The notes under the pieces are model-generated. The model searched no databases. It worked only from the letters and a program-made list of their open reading frames with translations, and was not told the origin of the DNA. From Bacteroidota bacterium (GTDB lineage: Bacteria > Bacteroidota > Bacteroidia > Chitinophagales > Chitinophagaceae), in the NCBI GenBank assembly GCA_023429365.1, contig JAEYVW010000084.1, positions 1-9,206 on the forward strand: a stretch of DNA of 9,206 bases, read 5' to 3'. This document shows, piece after piece, positions 1 through 6,871 of the stretch; position 1 is the stretch's first letter; each line of letters starts with the position of its first letter. Made by a program: the position numbers and the translations under genes.

Positions 1-548
1 CCGACCAGATCATCGATGCTGTTCAAAAAAACAATGGCTGGGGCAGTAAGATAATTATCAGTGATGAAAGAGATGAAGTTCTGGAAACAGGAGGTGGTTT
101 GTTAAAAGCAAAAGATCTTTTTACACCGGGTGAAAAATTCATCACCTGCAATGCCGATATCCTCACCGATCTCAACCTCCATAACCTGGTAGCATTTCAC
201 GAAAAACAACAGCCGCTTATTTCATTTGGTGTCACCAACCGGAAAACATCCAGGAATTTCCTTTTTGATGAAACAGGCCGGCTTTGTGGCTGGGTAAATA
301 ATAATACGGGAGAAGAACGCATCTCAATCGCCAAACCCAATCTTGTTCAAAAAGCCTATAGCTGCGTGGTCGTTTTTGAGTACGATATTTTTAGGCTCAT
401 GCCATTTAAGGGTAAATTTTCACTGACAGATGTATACCTGGAATTGGCAAAAGAGCATCTTATCCTGGGTTACGATCACAGCGGCGATAAATTTGTAGAC
501 GTAGGGAAGACCGAAAGCATAGCCAGGGCGGAATCATTATTCCCCTAA
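1..548 (+). CDS. Sugar-1-phosphate nucleotidyltransferase (MurU/GDP-mannose pyrophosphorylase-like), 5'-truncated
   Basis: The frame is open from position 3 to the TAA at 546-548, giving 181 visible residues; the N-terminus with the GxGTRL nucleotide-binding loop lies before the window. The TTG at 99 is internal, because clearly conserved residues precede it (ISDERDEVLETGGGLL). NTP_transferase family landmarks seen are the ETGGG segment, the NADIL segment whose Asp is expected to bind metal, and a closing FVDVGKTESIARAE that matches the family's usual 'DvGtpe' end. Family members join an NTP to a sugar 1-phosphate in the cytoplasm to make an NDP-sugar. The short size (a full protein of about 240 residues is expected) resembles MurU (MurNAc-1-P uridylyltransferase) more than the large RfbA or ManC enzymes. 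The substrate cannot be fixed from this part. In MurU-type systems an AmgK-like sugar kinase is often adjacent; that region is outside the window. Confidence 0.85.
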   Translation, partial: DQIIDAVQKNNGWGSKIIISDERDEVLETGGGLLKAKDLFTPGEKFITCNADILTDLNLHNLVAFHEKQQPLISFGVTNRKTSRNFLFDETGRLCGWVNNNTGEERISIAKPNLVQKAYSCVVVFEYDIFRLMPFKGKFSLTDVYLELAKEHLILGYDHSGDKFVDVGKTESIARAESLFP

Positions 549-764
549 GTGGTGATTATTTTGAAATGGGGTCGTGTGGACTGAATTGCAGGAACAATTG
601 ATTGCGAAGCAGTGTTACTTTCCGTCTTCCTGTCTTACCGGCAAACGACCCATTAATCAACAGCCCAAATCCATAAATATCCTTAAATATCACACCAGCG
701 GTAATATTCCTGGTTTTCTTTTTTATATCTTCCGGTATTGTCTAATACTCTAAAAAACATAAAT
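549..764. other. Intergenic region before the M1 peptidase
   Basis: This 216-bp stretch separates two same-strand genes. I see no hairpin terminator and no convincing TAnnTTTG promoter; the nearest is TATCTTCC at 726-733 without a matching -33 box. The last 20 bases are A/T-rich, as is usual for Bacteroidetes leaders. It contains one copy of the pyrimidine-rich repeat described at 623-642. On the minus strand a frame is open from about 727 to a stop at 556-558 and encodes a protein-like string of about 57 residues, but it has no ATG (first GTG at 693). Confidence 0.5.
623..642 (+). repeat. Copy A of a pyrimidine-rich intergenic repeat
   Basis: The 20-mer CGTCTTCCTGTCTTACCGGC matches the arm at 5765-5784 at 15 of 20 positions and the reverse complement of the arm at 5657-5676 at 16 of 20, counted by eye. 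All three copies lie in intergenic DNA. It may be a solo copy of a dispersed Bacteroidetes intergenic repeat. The low-complexity CTTCC content means chance similarity is possible. Confidence 0.35.
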
Positions 765-2711
765 ATGGTGATGAAGAAATTTATTTTCTCCGCAGTGATG
801 ATGGCAATGACGATGCTTGCTGTTGGCCAGTCAACTTATGATGCAAAAGAAGCTTTCGATCCGCATTTTTATCCTTACCCTGGTAATGAATTTCGCAGTG
901 CTAGTGGCGAACCGGGACCGAAGTATTGGCAAAACCGTGCTGACTACAAGATCAATTGCACACTCGACACCGCAAAACATACCGTGAGCGGGGATGTAGA
1001 GATTACCTATACGAATAACAGCCCGGATAACCTTAAATTCCTGTGGCTGCAACTCGACCAGAATATCTATAAACAAGATTCCCGTGGTTCGGCTACAACA
1101 ACGCAAACCGGCGGCAGGTGGGCTAACAACCAATTTACAAACGGCTATGAGATCAGTTCGGTGAAAACGGAAGGCAAGACAGCCAAATACACCATCACCG
1201 ACACACGTATGCAGGTATGGCTGCCTGAAGCACTCAAGGCACAGGGTGGAAAAACAAAGCTGTTGATCCAGTTTGAATTTGAAATTCCACAATACGGCAC
1301 CGACCGCATGGGGCGGCTCAACACTAAAAATGGCTGGGTTTATGAGATTGCACAGTGGTTTCCCCGGCTGGCAGTTTACGACGATATCCAGGGCTGGAAT
1401 GTATTGCCCTACATCGGCGCCGGTGAGTTTTACCTCGAATATGGAGATATCAGTTTCAACGTCACAGCGCCATATGGTGTCGCTGTGGTAGGCTCTGGTG
1501 AGTTGTTGAATCCCCAGGAATGTTTTACGCCTGCACAGTTAAAAAAATATAGTGAGGCAAAGAACAGTGACAAGACAGTTTTGATAAAAACTGAATCTGA
1601 TATCGCCGATAAAACAAAAAAGGGCAATATCACCTGGAAGTTTAAAATAGAAAACACCAGGGATGTAGCCTGGGCAGCCTCAAAGGCTTTCATCATTGAT
1701 GGAGCTAAAATTAATCTGCCCAGCGGTAAAAAGGCGCTGGCAATGAGCGCCTACCCGGTAGAAAGCACCAAGGAGAAAAGCGGCAATGACTGGCGTCGGT
1801 CTACAGAAATGGTGAAAGGCTCTATTGAACATTACTCTGAAAAATGGTATGAATATCCTTATGCTGCTGCGGTAAACGTAGCAGGCATAGTGGGTGGCAT
1901 GGAGTATCCCGGCATTGTATTTTGCAGCTTCCAGGCCACGGGTGGCGGCTTGTGGGGAGTGACCGATCATGAGTTTGGGCATATATGGTTCCCGATGATC
2001 GTAGGCAGCAATGAAAGAAAATACGCCTGGATGGATGAAGGCTTCAACACTTTTATCAATGATCTTTCAACTGCCGCTTTCAACAAGGGTGAATTCAAAT
2101 CAGAAAGCTTCTTCGACAATCCCAATTCGCCGATGATGATCAAATACACGTTTGGTGATAAGATGGATAAACTATTTACAACGCCTGATGTCATTCAACA
2201 GCAAAACCTGGGTGTCGCGGCTTATATGAAACCCTCGGTGATGTTGCATGCGCTACGGGATGTGGTGCTCGGACCGGAAAGATTCGACCAGGCTTTAAGA
2301 GAATACATCAATCGCTGGGCCTTCAAACATCCCACGCCCTGGGACTTTTTCCATACTATTGAAAACGTAGCGGGAGAAGACCTTGGCTGGTTTTGGAGGG
2401 CCTGGGTATTGAACAACTGGAAACTGGACCAGACGGTAAATGATGTAAAATACATAAACAGTATTCCTGCAAATGGCGCCGAGATCACGCTTGAGAATCT
2501 CGAGAAGATGGCCATGCCTGTGACGGTTTTGGTCAAAGAAGCCAACGGCAAGGAACACCGGATCAACCTGCCCGTGGAAGTATGGCAGCGTGGACCCACC
2601 TGGAAGTTCCGTGTATCCACCACCAGTGAGATCAAAGAAGTGATTCATGATCCTGACAAAAAATTACCCGACTGCAACCGCGAGAATAAAAGATTGAAAA
2701 AAGCATTCTAA
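765..2711 (+). CDS. Secreted M1-family zinc metallopeptidase (gluzincin)
   Basis: This 648-residue protein is predicted to cleave peptides from the N-terminal side in the periplasm or outside the cell. The catalytic signature is complete: HEFGH at residues 402-406, then 18 residues, then the third zinc ligand Glu425 within WMDEGFNTF, which is the M1 HExxH-x18-E spacing. The usual GxMEN exopeptidase motif appears as GGMEYPG (Met379), with Tyr where Asn is typical. Tyr487 in AAYMKPS is the best candidate for the transition-state tyrosine. A signal peptide is clear: MVMKKF, a hydrophobic stretch, then AVGQS near residue 20; there is no lipobox cysteine. I chose ATG 765 because a TTG at 738 would put extra polar residues before the signal peptide; ATG 771 is nearly as good. 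N-terminal beta-rich domain (about 30-300), catalytic domain (about 310-500) and C-terminal region follow the family order. The LuxR-like gene starts 9 bp downstream, suggesting co-transcription. Confidence 0.93.
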   Translation: MVMKKFIFSAVMMAMTMLAVGQSTYDAKEAFDPHFYPYPGNEFRSASGEPGPKYWQNRADYKINCTLDTAKHTVSGDVEITYTNNSPDNLKFLWLQLDQNIYKQDSRGSATTTQTGGRWANNQFTNGYEISSVKTEGKTAKYTITDTRMQVWLPEALKAQGGKTKLLIQFEFEIPQYGTDRMGRLNTKNGWVYEIAQWFPRLAVYDDIQGWNVLPYIGAGEFYLEYGDISFNVTAPYGVAVVGSGELLNPQECFTPAQLKKYSEAKNSDKTVLIKTESDIADKTKKGNITWKFKIENTRDVAWAASKAFIIDGAKINLPSGKKALAMSAYPVESTKEKSGNDWRRSTEMVKGSIEHYSEKWYEYPYAAAVNVAGIVGGMEYPGIVFCSFQATGGGLWGVTDHEFGHIWFPMIVGSNERKYAWMDEGFNTFINDLSTAAFNKGEFKSESFFDNPNSPMMIKYTFGDKMDKLFTTPDVIQQQNLGVAAYMKPSVMLHALRDVVLGPERFDQALREYINRWAFKHPTPWDFFHTIENVAGEDLGWFWRAWVLNNWKLDQTVNDVKYINSIPANGAEITLENLEKMAMPVTVLVKEANGKEHRINLPVEVWQRGPTWKFRVSTTSEIKEVIHDPDKKLPDCNRENKRLKKAF

Positions 2712-2720
2712 CCCTGGTAT

Positions 2721-3146
2721 ATGCGTGCCATAATCATTGGATTTGGGCTGCTGATACTCTGTTTGCTTATATTGTTCCGGATCGCGGAGATCAATTTTAT
2801 CCGGGGCAATGTAAAGCTCGAAATTATAGTGGCCATAGCCGCCCTGGTATTCTTTTTTATTGGCGTTTACTTCAACAACCGGTCTCGTACTGCCAGCCAA
2901 CCCGGCCAGGCCAGTTCTGCAGGCACAATCAATTATGAGGAGTTAAAAAAGTCGGGACTTTCGCCCCGCGAACATGAAGTGCTCGTGAAAATGGCGGCAG
3001 GGCTCAGCAACCAGGAGATCGCTTCGGCCCTGTTCCTTTCTGAAAGCACTGTCAAAACACATGTGTCTAATATTCTCTTTAAGCTTGATGCCAAACGCAG
3101 AACACAGGCTATTCTGGTGGCAAAAGAAAGGGGGATTGTCGGCTAA
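2721..3146 (+). CDS. Membrane-anchored LuxR-type HTH transcriptional regulator
   Basis: This 141-residue protein has two hydrophobic helices (about residues 3-20 and 34-51), a short polar linker (52-75) and a C-terminal LuxR/GerE helix-turn-helix (about 78-138). The HTH is canonical: LSPREHEVL at 80-88, GLSNQEIASALFLSESTVKTH spanning 94-114, then NILFKLDAKRRTQA. There is no phospho-receiver, PAS or ligand-binding domain, so it is not an ordinary two-component response regulator although it may be annotated as one. With both membrane helices N-terminal, the DNA-binding domain should face the cytoplasm. It starts 9 bp after the M1 peptidase stop with no room for a promoter, so the two are probably co-transcribed. 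The signal and target genes are unknown. A CTAAAA/TTTTAG dyad at 3143-3158 overlaps the stop codon but lacks a U-tract, so I do not call it a terminator. Confidence 0.88.
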   Translation: MRAIIIGFGLLILCLLILFRIAEINFIRGNVKLEIIVAIAALVFFFIGVYFNNRSRTASQPGQASSAGTINYEELKKSGLSPREHEVLVKMAAGLSNQEIASALFLSESTVKTHVSNILFKLDAKRRTQAILVAKERGIVG

Positions 3147-3191
3147 AAACGGTTTTAGGTTGCAAATCAGCCTTAAGTATCAGGGTTTTCC

Positions 3192-3199
3192 TACTTTCG
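3192..3199 (+). promoter_or_regulatory. Candidate Bacteroidetes -7 promoter box for the DUF4199 gene
   Basis: TACTTTCG fits the Bacteroidetes -7 consensus TAnnTTTG with one change. A TTTG-like -33 box at about 19 bp upstream is not visible. If used, transcription would begin near 3205, which excludes an ATG at 3201 and supports the start at 3249. Confidence 0.45.
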
Positions 3200-3248
3200 T
3201 ATGAGGCCAGCAACAGCCGGGGATTATAGTTTGCAAACAAAAATCACA

Positions 3249-3773
3249 ATGAAACAAACAGTATTCCGGTATGGCTTCTACGCCTCCATCCTGATCGTGG
3301 CATTAGCCGCAATCAATCTATTTATCGTTTCCAAAAACGCAGATTATACTATACAGGAAGTCGCAGGTTACCTGGCCATCCTGCTGTCCATGATTTTTGT
3401 TTTCATGGGCATCCGTTACTATCGCGATAAAATAAATCGGGGCAGCCTCAGTTTTGGTGAAGGGCTTAAGATCGGGTTATTGATCACCCTGGTACCGGCC
3501 ATTTGTTTCAGCCTGTTTGACCTGTTATATACCGAAGTGCTAAACCCTTCGTGGAAAGATGACTACTATAATCACTATGTCCAGGATCTGCGCACCAGTC
3601 TCTCGGGTAATGACTTAGAAGTGGAGATAAAAAAGCTCGAAGAACAACGTGAGATGTACGACAAGCCCCTTGTATTATTTCTCATCATGTTCCTAACAGT
3701 ATTTGTAATCGGCATGATCGTGAGTATTATCTCTGCCCTTTCACTTCGCAGAAAAAACACACCCATCACATAA
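3249..3773 (+). CDS. DUF4199-family four-helix membrane protein
   Basis: The 174-residue product has four strong hydrophobic segments at about residues 7-27, 37-57, 72-96 and 140-164. Between helices 3 and 4 is a polar loop of about 43 residues rich in Glu, Lys, Asp and Tyr (EVEIKKLEEQREMYD). The pattern, including SFGEGLKIG before helix 3, fits DUF4199, a Bacteroidetes inner-membrane family of unknown function. ATG 3249 is preferred over ATG 3201: the additional 16 residues are polar and unlike the family, the true hydrophobic start follows directly after MKQTVFRYGF, and a candidate -7 box lies at 3192-3199. It follows the membrane-tethered LuxR gene by 102 bp. The two may be functionally linked, but only the proximity is seen. 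Confidence 0.85.
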   Translation: MKQTVFRYGFYASILIVALAAINLFIVSKNADYTIQEVAGYLAILLSMIFVFMGIRYYRDKINRGSLSFGEGLKIGLLITLVPAICFSLFDLLYTEVLNPSWKDDYYNHYVQDLRTSLSGNDLEVEIKKLEEQREMYDKPLVLFLIMFLTVFVIGMIVSIISALSLRRKNTPIT

Positions 3774-3799
3774 ATTCACCCTGCAAAAGATTCAAGACC

Positions 3800-4510
3800 A
3801 TGAACGCACAGGACGTTATAAAAGAAATAGAAAAAATGGGAAATGAGTCCTATAAAAGGACTCTTTTAAAACATGGGGCAAAAGAACCTTTTTATGGTGT
3901 CAAAATCGAAGACCTGAAAAAAATACAGAAAAAGATAAAACAAAACCACCAGGAAATTGCCCTGGAACTTTTTAGCTCTGGCATTGGTGACGCGATGTAT
4001 CTCGCGGCCCTGATGGCCGATGGATCAAAAATGAGCAAAAAGCAACTGCAGGACTGGGTTAAAAAGGCAAGCGGGCAACTCATCAGCGAATACAGCGTAC
4101 CCTGGGTAGCATCCGAAAACGAATCGGGCCTTGAACTCGCTTTGCAGTGGATTGATTCCCCTAAAGAAAATATTGCAACATCTGGCTGGTGCACACTTAT
4201 CAGCGTGGCGTCCACCTGGCCGGATGAAAAACTCGATATCCCGCTTTTTGAAAAATTACTTGAACGTGTAGAAAAGGAGATCGAGAAAGCGCCCAACCGG
4301 GTCCGTTATTGCATGAATAGTTTTGTAATTGCTGCCGGCTCATTTATCGTAGATCTTAATAAAAAAGCGATTGCAACCGGAAAAAAAATTGGAAATGTGG
4401 AAGTGGATATGGGTGGTACATCCTGTAAGGTCCCGTTTGCACCTGACTATATTAAAAAGGTAGTTGATAAGGGATATCTGGGAAGGAAGAAGAAAACGGC
4501 TAAGTGCTGA
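3800..4510 (+). CDS. AlkD-like DNA alkylation repair family protein (HEAT-like repeats)
   Basis: This 236-residue, mostly helical protein belongs to the DNA_alkylation family (PF08713-like). The diagnostic early motif KEPFYGVKIEDLKKI is at residues 28-42, and the HEAT-like helical pairs continue to about residue 190. AlkD proteins remove positively charged alkylated bases by cradling DNA in a concave surface. Here the region expected to carry the AlkD catalytic Trp/Asp motif (WWDxxD type) reads SEYSVPWVASENESG (residues 96-110), with no obvious equivalent Asp, so glycosylase activity is uncertain. The C-terminal extension (about 198-236), with VDMGGTSCKVPFAPDYIKK and a basic GRKKKTAKC end, is a subfamily feature beyond the AlkD core and may contact nucleic acid. 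It starts 26 bp after the DUF4199 gene, so the two may share a transcript. It ends 18 bp from the convergent phosphoesterase, with no clear terminator between them. Confidence 0.88.
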   Translation: MNAQDVIKEIEKMGNESYKRTLLKHGAKEPFYGVKIEDLKKIQKKIKQNHQEIALELFSSGIGDAMYLAALMADGSKMSKKQLQDWVKKASGQLISEYSVPWVASENESGLELALQWIDSPKENIATSGWCTLISVASTWPDEKLDIPLFEKLLERVEKEIEKAPNRVRYCMNSFVIAAGSFIVDLNKKAIATGKKIGNVEVDMGGTSCKVPFAPDYIKKVVDKGYLGRKKKTAKC

Positions 4511-4528
4511 TCATATTGATTTGCCTGG

Positions 4529-5623
4529 TTATAATGCAGCGCACAATTCTGACAACCGTATCCTTTCCAGCACCTGTCTCTCCGGAGCCTGGTCTTTGGA
4601 GGTCCATTTCACGAGGGCGATCTGGCCGCCGTCAATTTCGATACCGGTGATATCACCATCAACAAAGCAGCAACAACCGCTGTTGAAATATGATGGTTTC
4701 ATGTTCAGGTAATCGATTGAAACTGCGGAGAATTCCTTTTCGCGTCTACGGATCTCCTGCTCCAGTTCGGCCATCCTGAACTCGTCTTTATTGAGCCGTG
4801 CGATCTGCAGTTCTTTGTATAGACGTTCAATATGGGTAAGCGACACAAACACTGGCTGATGGGTATGACCTGTTATAAGCAAGGTATTGTCCTGGCGAGC
4901 CGACCATTCATACATGATCTCATTATGCAGGGTTTTCTTTTCATTGTTATAGGCAACAGTATTGGGATTGATACGCAGGTAGGCCTGTAATGGCGCCCAT
5001 ATCCGGGCAACAAAAAATTTGCTGAACCAGTTTCCATCGCTTTGCGCATCGCCCTGGTGACCATGGGTACACAAAATATTAAAGGGTCGGCCACCGATGA
5101 TCACGGATAGTACCAGGCCTTCATAAATTTTTACGTCCTCATCATAGATCTTCTTCAACTGCAACCAGGCAAACGGATCGTTGCCCCAATAGAGATCATG
5201 GTTGCCCAACACTTTTATAAAACTCTTACGCTGCAAAAATTTTTTCTCTGCCTCAAAAGTTTTGGGATAGCTGTCGCGTACCTTATGCAATGTATTTTCC
5301 CAAAGCTCTTCACAATCGCCCAGCCCGATCAATGAAAAGTCATTATTATTATAATACTCCAGCGCAGCCATGTAATTAGGTTCTGCCAACACAAAATCAT
5401 CGGCACCATCTCTTCCACCTTTATGCTGATCTGAGAATATGATGAATCTTCCTGTTTTTTCTTCGAATGGGATCACCGGACCCTTTTTCCCGGGATTCTC
5501 TAAAATTTCTCGGTAAAGTTTATCCAGCGCTTTAAATATGCGTTCGCGCTCCGGCCTCGACGAGAACTTTTGCGATGCCCACAATACAGGCTTCAATAAT
5601 ATGTAACGCAGGAATCGACGCAT
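4529..5623 (-). CDS. Calcineurin-like metallophosphoesterase
   Basis: This 364-residue protein has all five metallophosphoesterase blocks in order: FSDQHKG (Asp65, His67), GLGDCEELWE (Asp103), VLGNHDLYW (Asn141, His142), CTHGHQGD (His187) and ITGHTHQPVF (His253, His255). These build the two-metal site used to hydrolyse phosphomonoesters or phosphodiesters. After the GHTH block is a charged, probably coiled-coil segment at about 264-298 (IERLYKELQIARLNKDEFRM and onward), then a final beta region with three consecutive cysteines (317-319). There is no signal peptide. The N-terminus has a short hydrophobic/basic stretch (MRRFLRYILLKPVLW) that might associate with membrane. The substrate cannot be told; a UDP-2,3-diacylglucosamine hydrolase or a Ser/Thr phosphatase are both possible at family level. 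The gene is transcribed alone, opposite to its left neighbour. The upstream CATATTTG close to the start resembles a -7 box only weakly. Confidence 0.9.
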   Translation of the reverse strand: MRRFLRYILLKPVLWASQKFSSRPERERIFKALDKLYREILENPGKKGPVIPFEEKTGRFIIFSDQHKGGRDGADDFVLAEPNYMAALEYYNNNDFSLIGLGDCEELWENTLHKVRDSYPKTFEAEKKFLQRKSFIKVLGNHDLYWGNDPFAWLQLKKIYDEDVKIYEGLVLSVIIGGRPFNILCTHGHQGDAQSDGNWFSKFFVARIWAPLQAYLRINPNTVAYNNEKKTLHNEIMYEWSARQDNTLLITGHTHQPVFVSLTHIERLYKELQIARLNKDEFRMAELEQEIRRREKEFSAVSIDYLNMKPSYFNSGCCCFVDGDITGIEIDGGQIALVKWTSKDQAPERQVLERIRLSELCAAL

Positions 5624-5656
5624 TCGATAATATTACAAATATGAAGTAATGGCCGA

Positions 5657-5784
5657 GCCGGGGAGACGGGAAGGCGGGAAGTTTAGACTGCACGAGTTCC
5701 AAGAAGACTGTATCCAAATTATTAAAAGACGTTGGTAATCATATTAGCATTGATCGTTTCTCTCCGCCTTACCTTCTTCCCGGC
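5657..5784. repeat. Imperfect inverted repeat pair in the intergenic region (possible MITE-like element)
   Basis: The 169-bp gap between the phosphoesterase and ridA contains two 20-bp arms, 5657-5676 (GCCGGGGAGACGGGAAGGCG) and 5765-5784 (CGCCTTACCTTCTTCCCGGC). They are reverse complements at 17 of 20 positions and enclose 88 bp with no open gene. A related copy sits at 623-642. No target-site duplication is obvious at the edges. The arms could fold into a transcript hairpin or mark the ends of a small non-autonomous element. Only the inverted similarity is seen directly. Confidence 0.5.
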
Positions 5785-5792
5785 AACAAAAA

Positions 5793-6176
5793 CTATGATT
5801 TGATCGCAATCATACTGATTTCAACGTTAACAAATTTTGGCAACGCCCCTACCTGCACTGTCTCCCGCGCGGGATAATCTCCATCAAAAAATGAATTGTA
5901 CACTTCATTCACCGCAGCGAACTGGTTCATATCCGTAAGAAAAATAGTTGTCTTGATCACATTATTAAAGCCCGTACCCGCGGCCAGCAGGATGGCGCGC
6001 AGGTTTTGCATCACCTGCTGTGTCTCTTCCTTTATATCGGTATTCTTTAATTCATTTGTCTTCGGATCAAGACAAATTTGTCCCGAAATATATAAGGTGT
6101 CGCCTGCAAGTATGGCCTGGTTATAGGGCCCGATCGGCGCAGGAGCATTATCGGTTCTGATCACAATTTTATTCAT
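5793..6176 (-). CDS. ridA: RidA/YjgF-family enamine/imine deaminase
   Basis: The 127-residue product is the full normal length for RidA, a cytoplasmic homotrimer that hydrolyses reactive 2-aminoacrylate and related imines released by PLP enzymes such as threonine dehydratase, protecting other PLP enzymes. Family hallmarks are APAPIGPYNQA at 11-21, LYISGQICLDP at 28-38, the QVMQNLRAILLAAG helix at 54-67, and the active-site strand YPARETVQVGALPK with Arg104, equivalent to the catalytic Arg105 of E. coli RidA, followed by VNVEI (Glu120). All key residues are present, so activity is expected. The start ATG at 6174-6176 is followed directly by the conserved N-terminus, and a strong promoter lies upstream at 6202-6235. 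It is monocistronic as far as can be seen and divergent from the dehydrogenase-like/tsaB pair. Confidence 0.95.
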   Translation of the reverse strand: MNKIVIRTDNAPAPIGPYNQAILAGDTLYISGQICLDPKTNELKNTDIKEETQQVMQNLRAILLAAGTGFNNVIKTTIFLTDMNQFAAVNEVYNSFFDGDYPARETVQVGALPKFVNVEISMIAIKS

Positions 6177-6201
6177 CGTATATTATTTAAAAATTGCAGA
6201 A

Positions 6202-6235
6202 CGAATATAGCTTTATGCATTTTCTTTGCAAAAAA
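6202..6235 (-). promoter_or_regulatory. Bacteroidetes-type promoter of ridA
   Basis: On the minus strand a TTTTTTG box (6229-6235) is followed by exactly 19 bp and then TATATTCG (6202-6209). This fits the Bacteroidetes -33 TTTG / -7 TAnnTTTG arrangement with one change in the -7 box. The ATG is 25 bases beyond the -7 box, a normal leader length. It is the best promoter match in the window. A weak plus-strand box TAGCTTTA (6208-6215) overlaps it and could serve the divergent operon. Confidence 0.7.
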
Positions 6236-6241
6236 TAGAAT

Positions 6242-6871
6242 ATGCGGGTTCTTGTGATCGCAGATAAACCTTTGCTCGAGGAATTAACGTCGGGTGGAAA
6301 TAACGACAGCATCCAGGTTGAATGGATCAGTGATATAAATGATCTTTCGTCCGGCGCCTCGTTTGATGCCTGTATTGACCTGCTTTTTCAAAACACGCGG
6401 GCACGGATCGAATGGTTAAACAATTTACAGGCGCCGATGATCATCATCAATTCAGTGATCGATACCCTTGTTGAAATTGGCCAGGATTATGTCCGTATCA
6501 ATGGATGGCCGACATTCCTGCAACGAAATAAAGTGGAAGCCACAACTTTACAGGAAAAATTAAAATCAAAAGCAGAGCGATTGTTCGATAACTTTGGGAA
6601 GAAAATAACCTGGACTCCTGATATCCCGGGATTTTTGACTGCAAGGGTGATCGCAACAATTATCAACGAAGCATATATTGCCCTGGCGGAAGGTGTGAGT
6701 ACCGCCGATGAGATCGATACTGCCATGAAACTCGGTACGAATTATCCTTATGGGCCTTTTGAATGGAGTAAAAAAATTGGGCACGAACCCGTCTTTTCAC
6801 TGCTTACAAAACTTTCAAAATCCCAGGAACGCTACAGACCGTCGGCTTTGCTGGAAAAAAATTTGAAATAA
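6242..6871 (+). CDS. Degenerate 3-hydroxyacyl-CoA dehydrogenase-like protein
   Basis: This 209-residue protein keeps the C-terminal 3-hydroxyacyl-CoA dehydrogenase (3HCDH) domain: PGFLTARVIATIINEAYIAL around 129-148, ALAEGVSTADEIDTAMKLG at 147-165, and NYPYGPFEW at 167-175. The N-terminal part is too short and lacks the NAD-binding GxGxxG loop; it begins MRVLVIADKPLLEEL. Where active enzymes have SNTS and then G-x-HFFNP with the catalytic His, this protein has INSVID (69-74) and INGWPTFLQ (86-94), with no His. A normal dehydrogenase reaction is therefore unlikely; a binding, structural or regulatory role is possible. Its stop codon overlaps the tsaB start (TAATG), so translation of the two is coupled. 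Its 5' region is shared with divergent ridA. Family assignment is firm for the C-terminal half; the function is unknown. Confidence 0.82.
   Translation: MRVLVIADKPLLEELTSGGNNDSIQVEWISDINDLSSGASFDACIDLLFQNTRARIEWLNNLQAPMIIINSVIDTLVEIGQDYVRINGWPTFLQRNKVEATTLQEKLKSKAERLFDNFGKKITWTPDIPGFLTARVIATIINEAYIALAEGVSTADEIDTAMKLGTNYPYGPFEWSKKIGHEPVFSLLTKLSKSQERYRPSALLEKNLK

Noticed and set aside
738..764. TTG 738 as the M1 peptidase start
   Set aside because: It adds a polar stretch before a normal signal peptide that begins well at ATG 765 or 771.
831..1292. Long minus-strand open frame inside the M1 peptidase gene (and similar antisense frames at 2222-2648 and 8797-9189)
   Set aside because: They lie opposite strongly conserved coding sequence and their translations show no domain or motif; they are shadow frames.
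3143..3158. CTAAAA-ACGG-TTTTAG hairpin over the LuxR stop codon as a terminator
   Set aside because: The stem is only 6 bp, nearly all A/T, and no U-tract follows.
3201..3248. ATG 3201 as the DUF4199 start
   Set aside because: The extra 16 residues are polar and unlike the family, and the -7 box at 3192-3199 would place the transcription start after this ATG.
3771..3778. TAAATTCA as a promoter box for the AlkD-like gene
   Set aside because: It matches the -7 consensus imperfectly, includes the previous stop codon, and has no -33 box at the right distance.
4511..4528. Terminator between the convergent repair and phosphoesterase genes
   Set aside because: Only 18 bp separate the stops and no stem with a U-tract is visible on either strand.
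4671..4679. Three consecutive cysteines in the phosphoesterase as a metal cluster
   Set aside because: A single CCC run without other paired cysteines is not evidence for a cluster; all five phosphoesterase blocks already account for metal binding.
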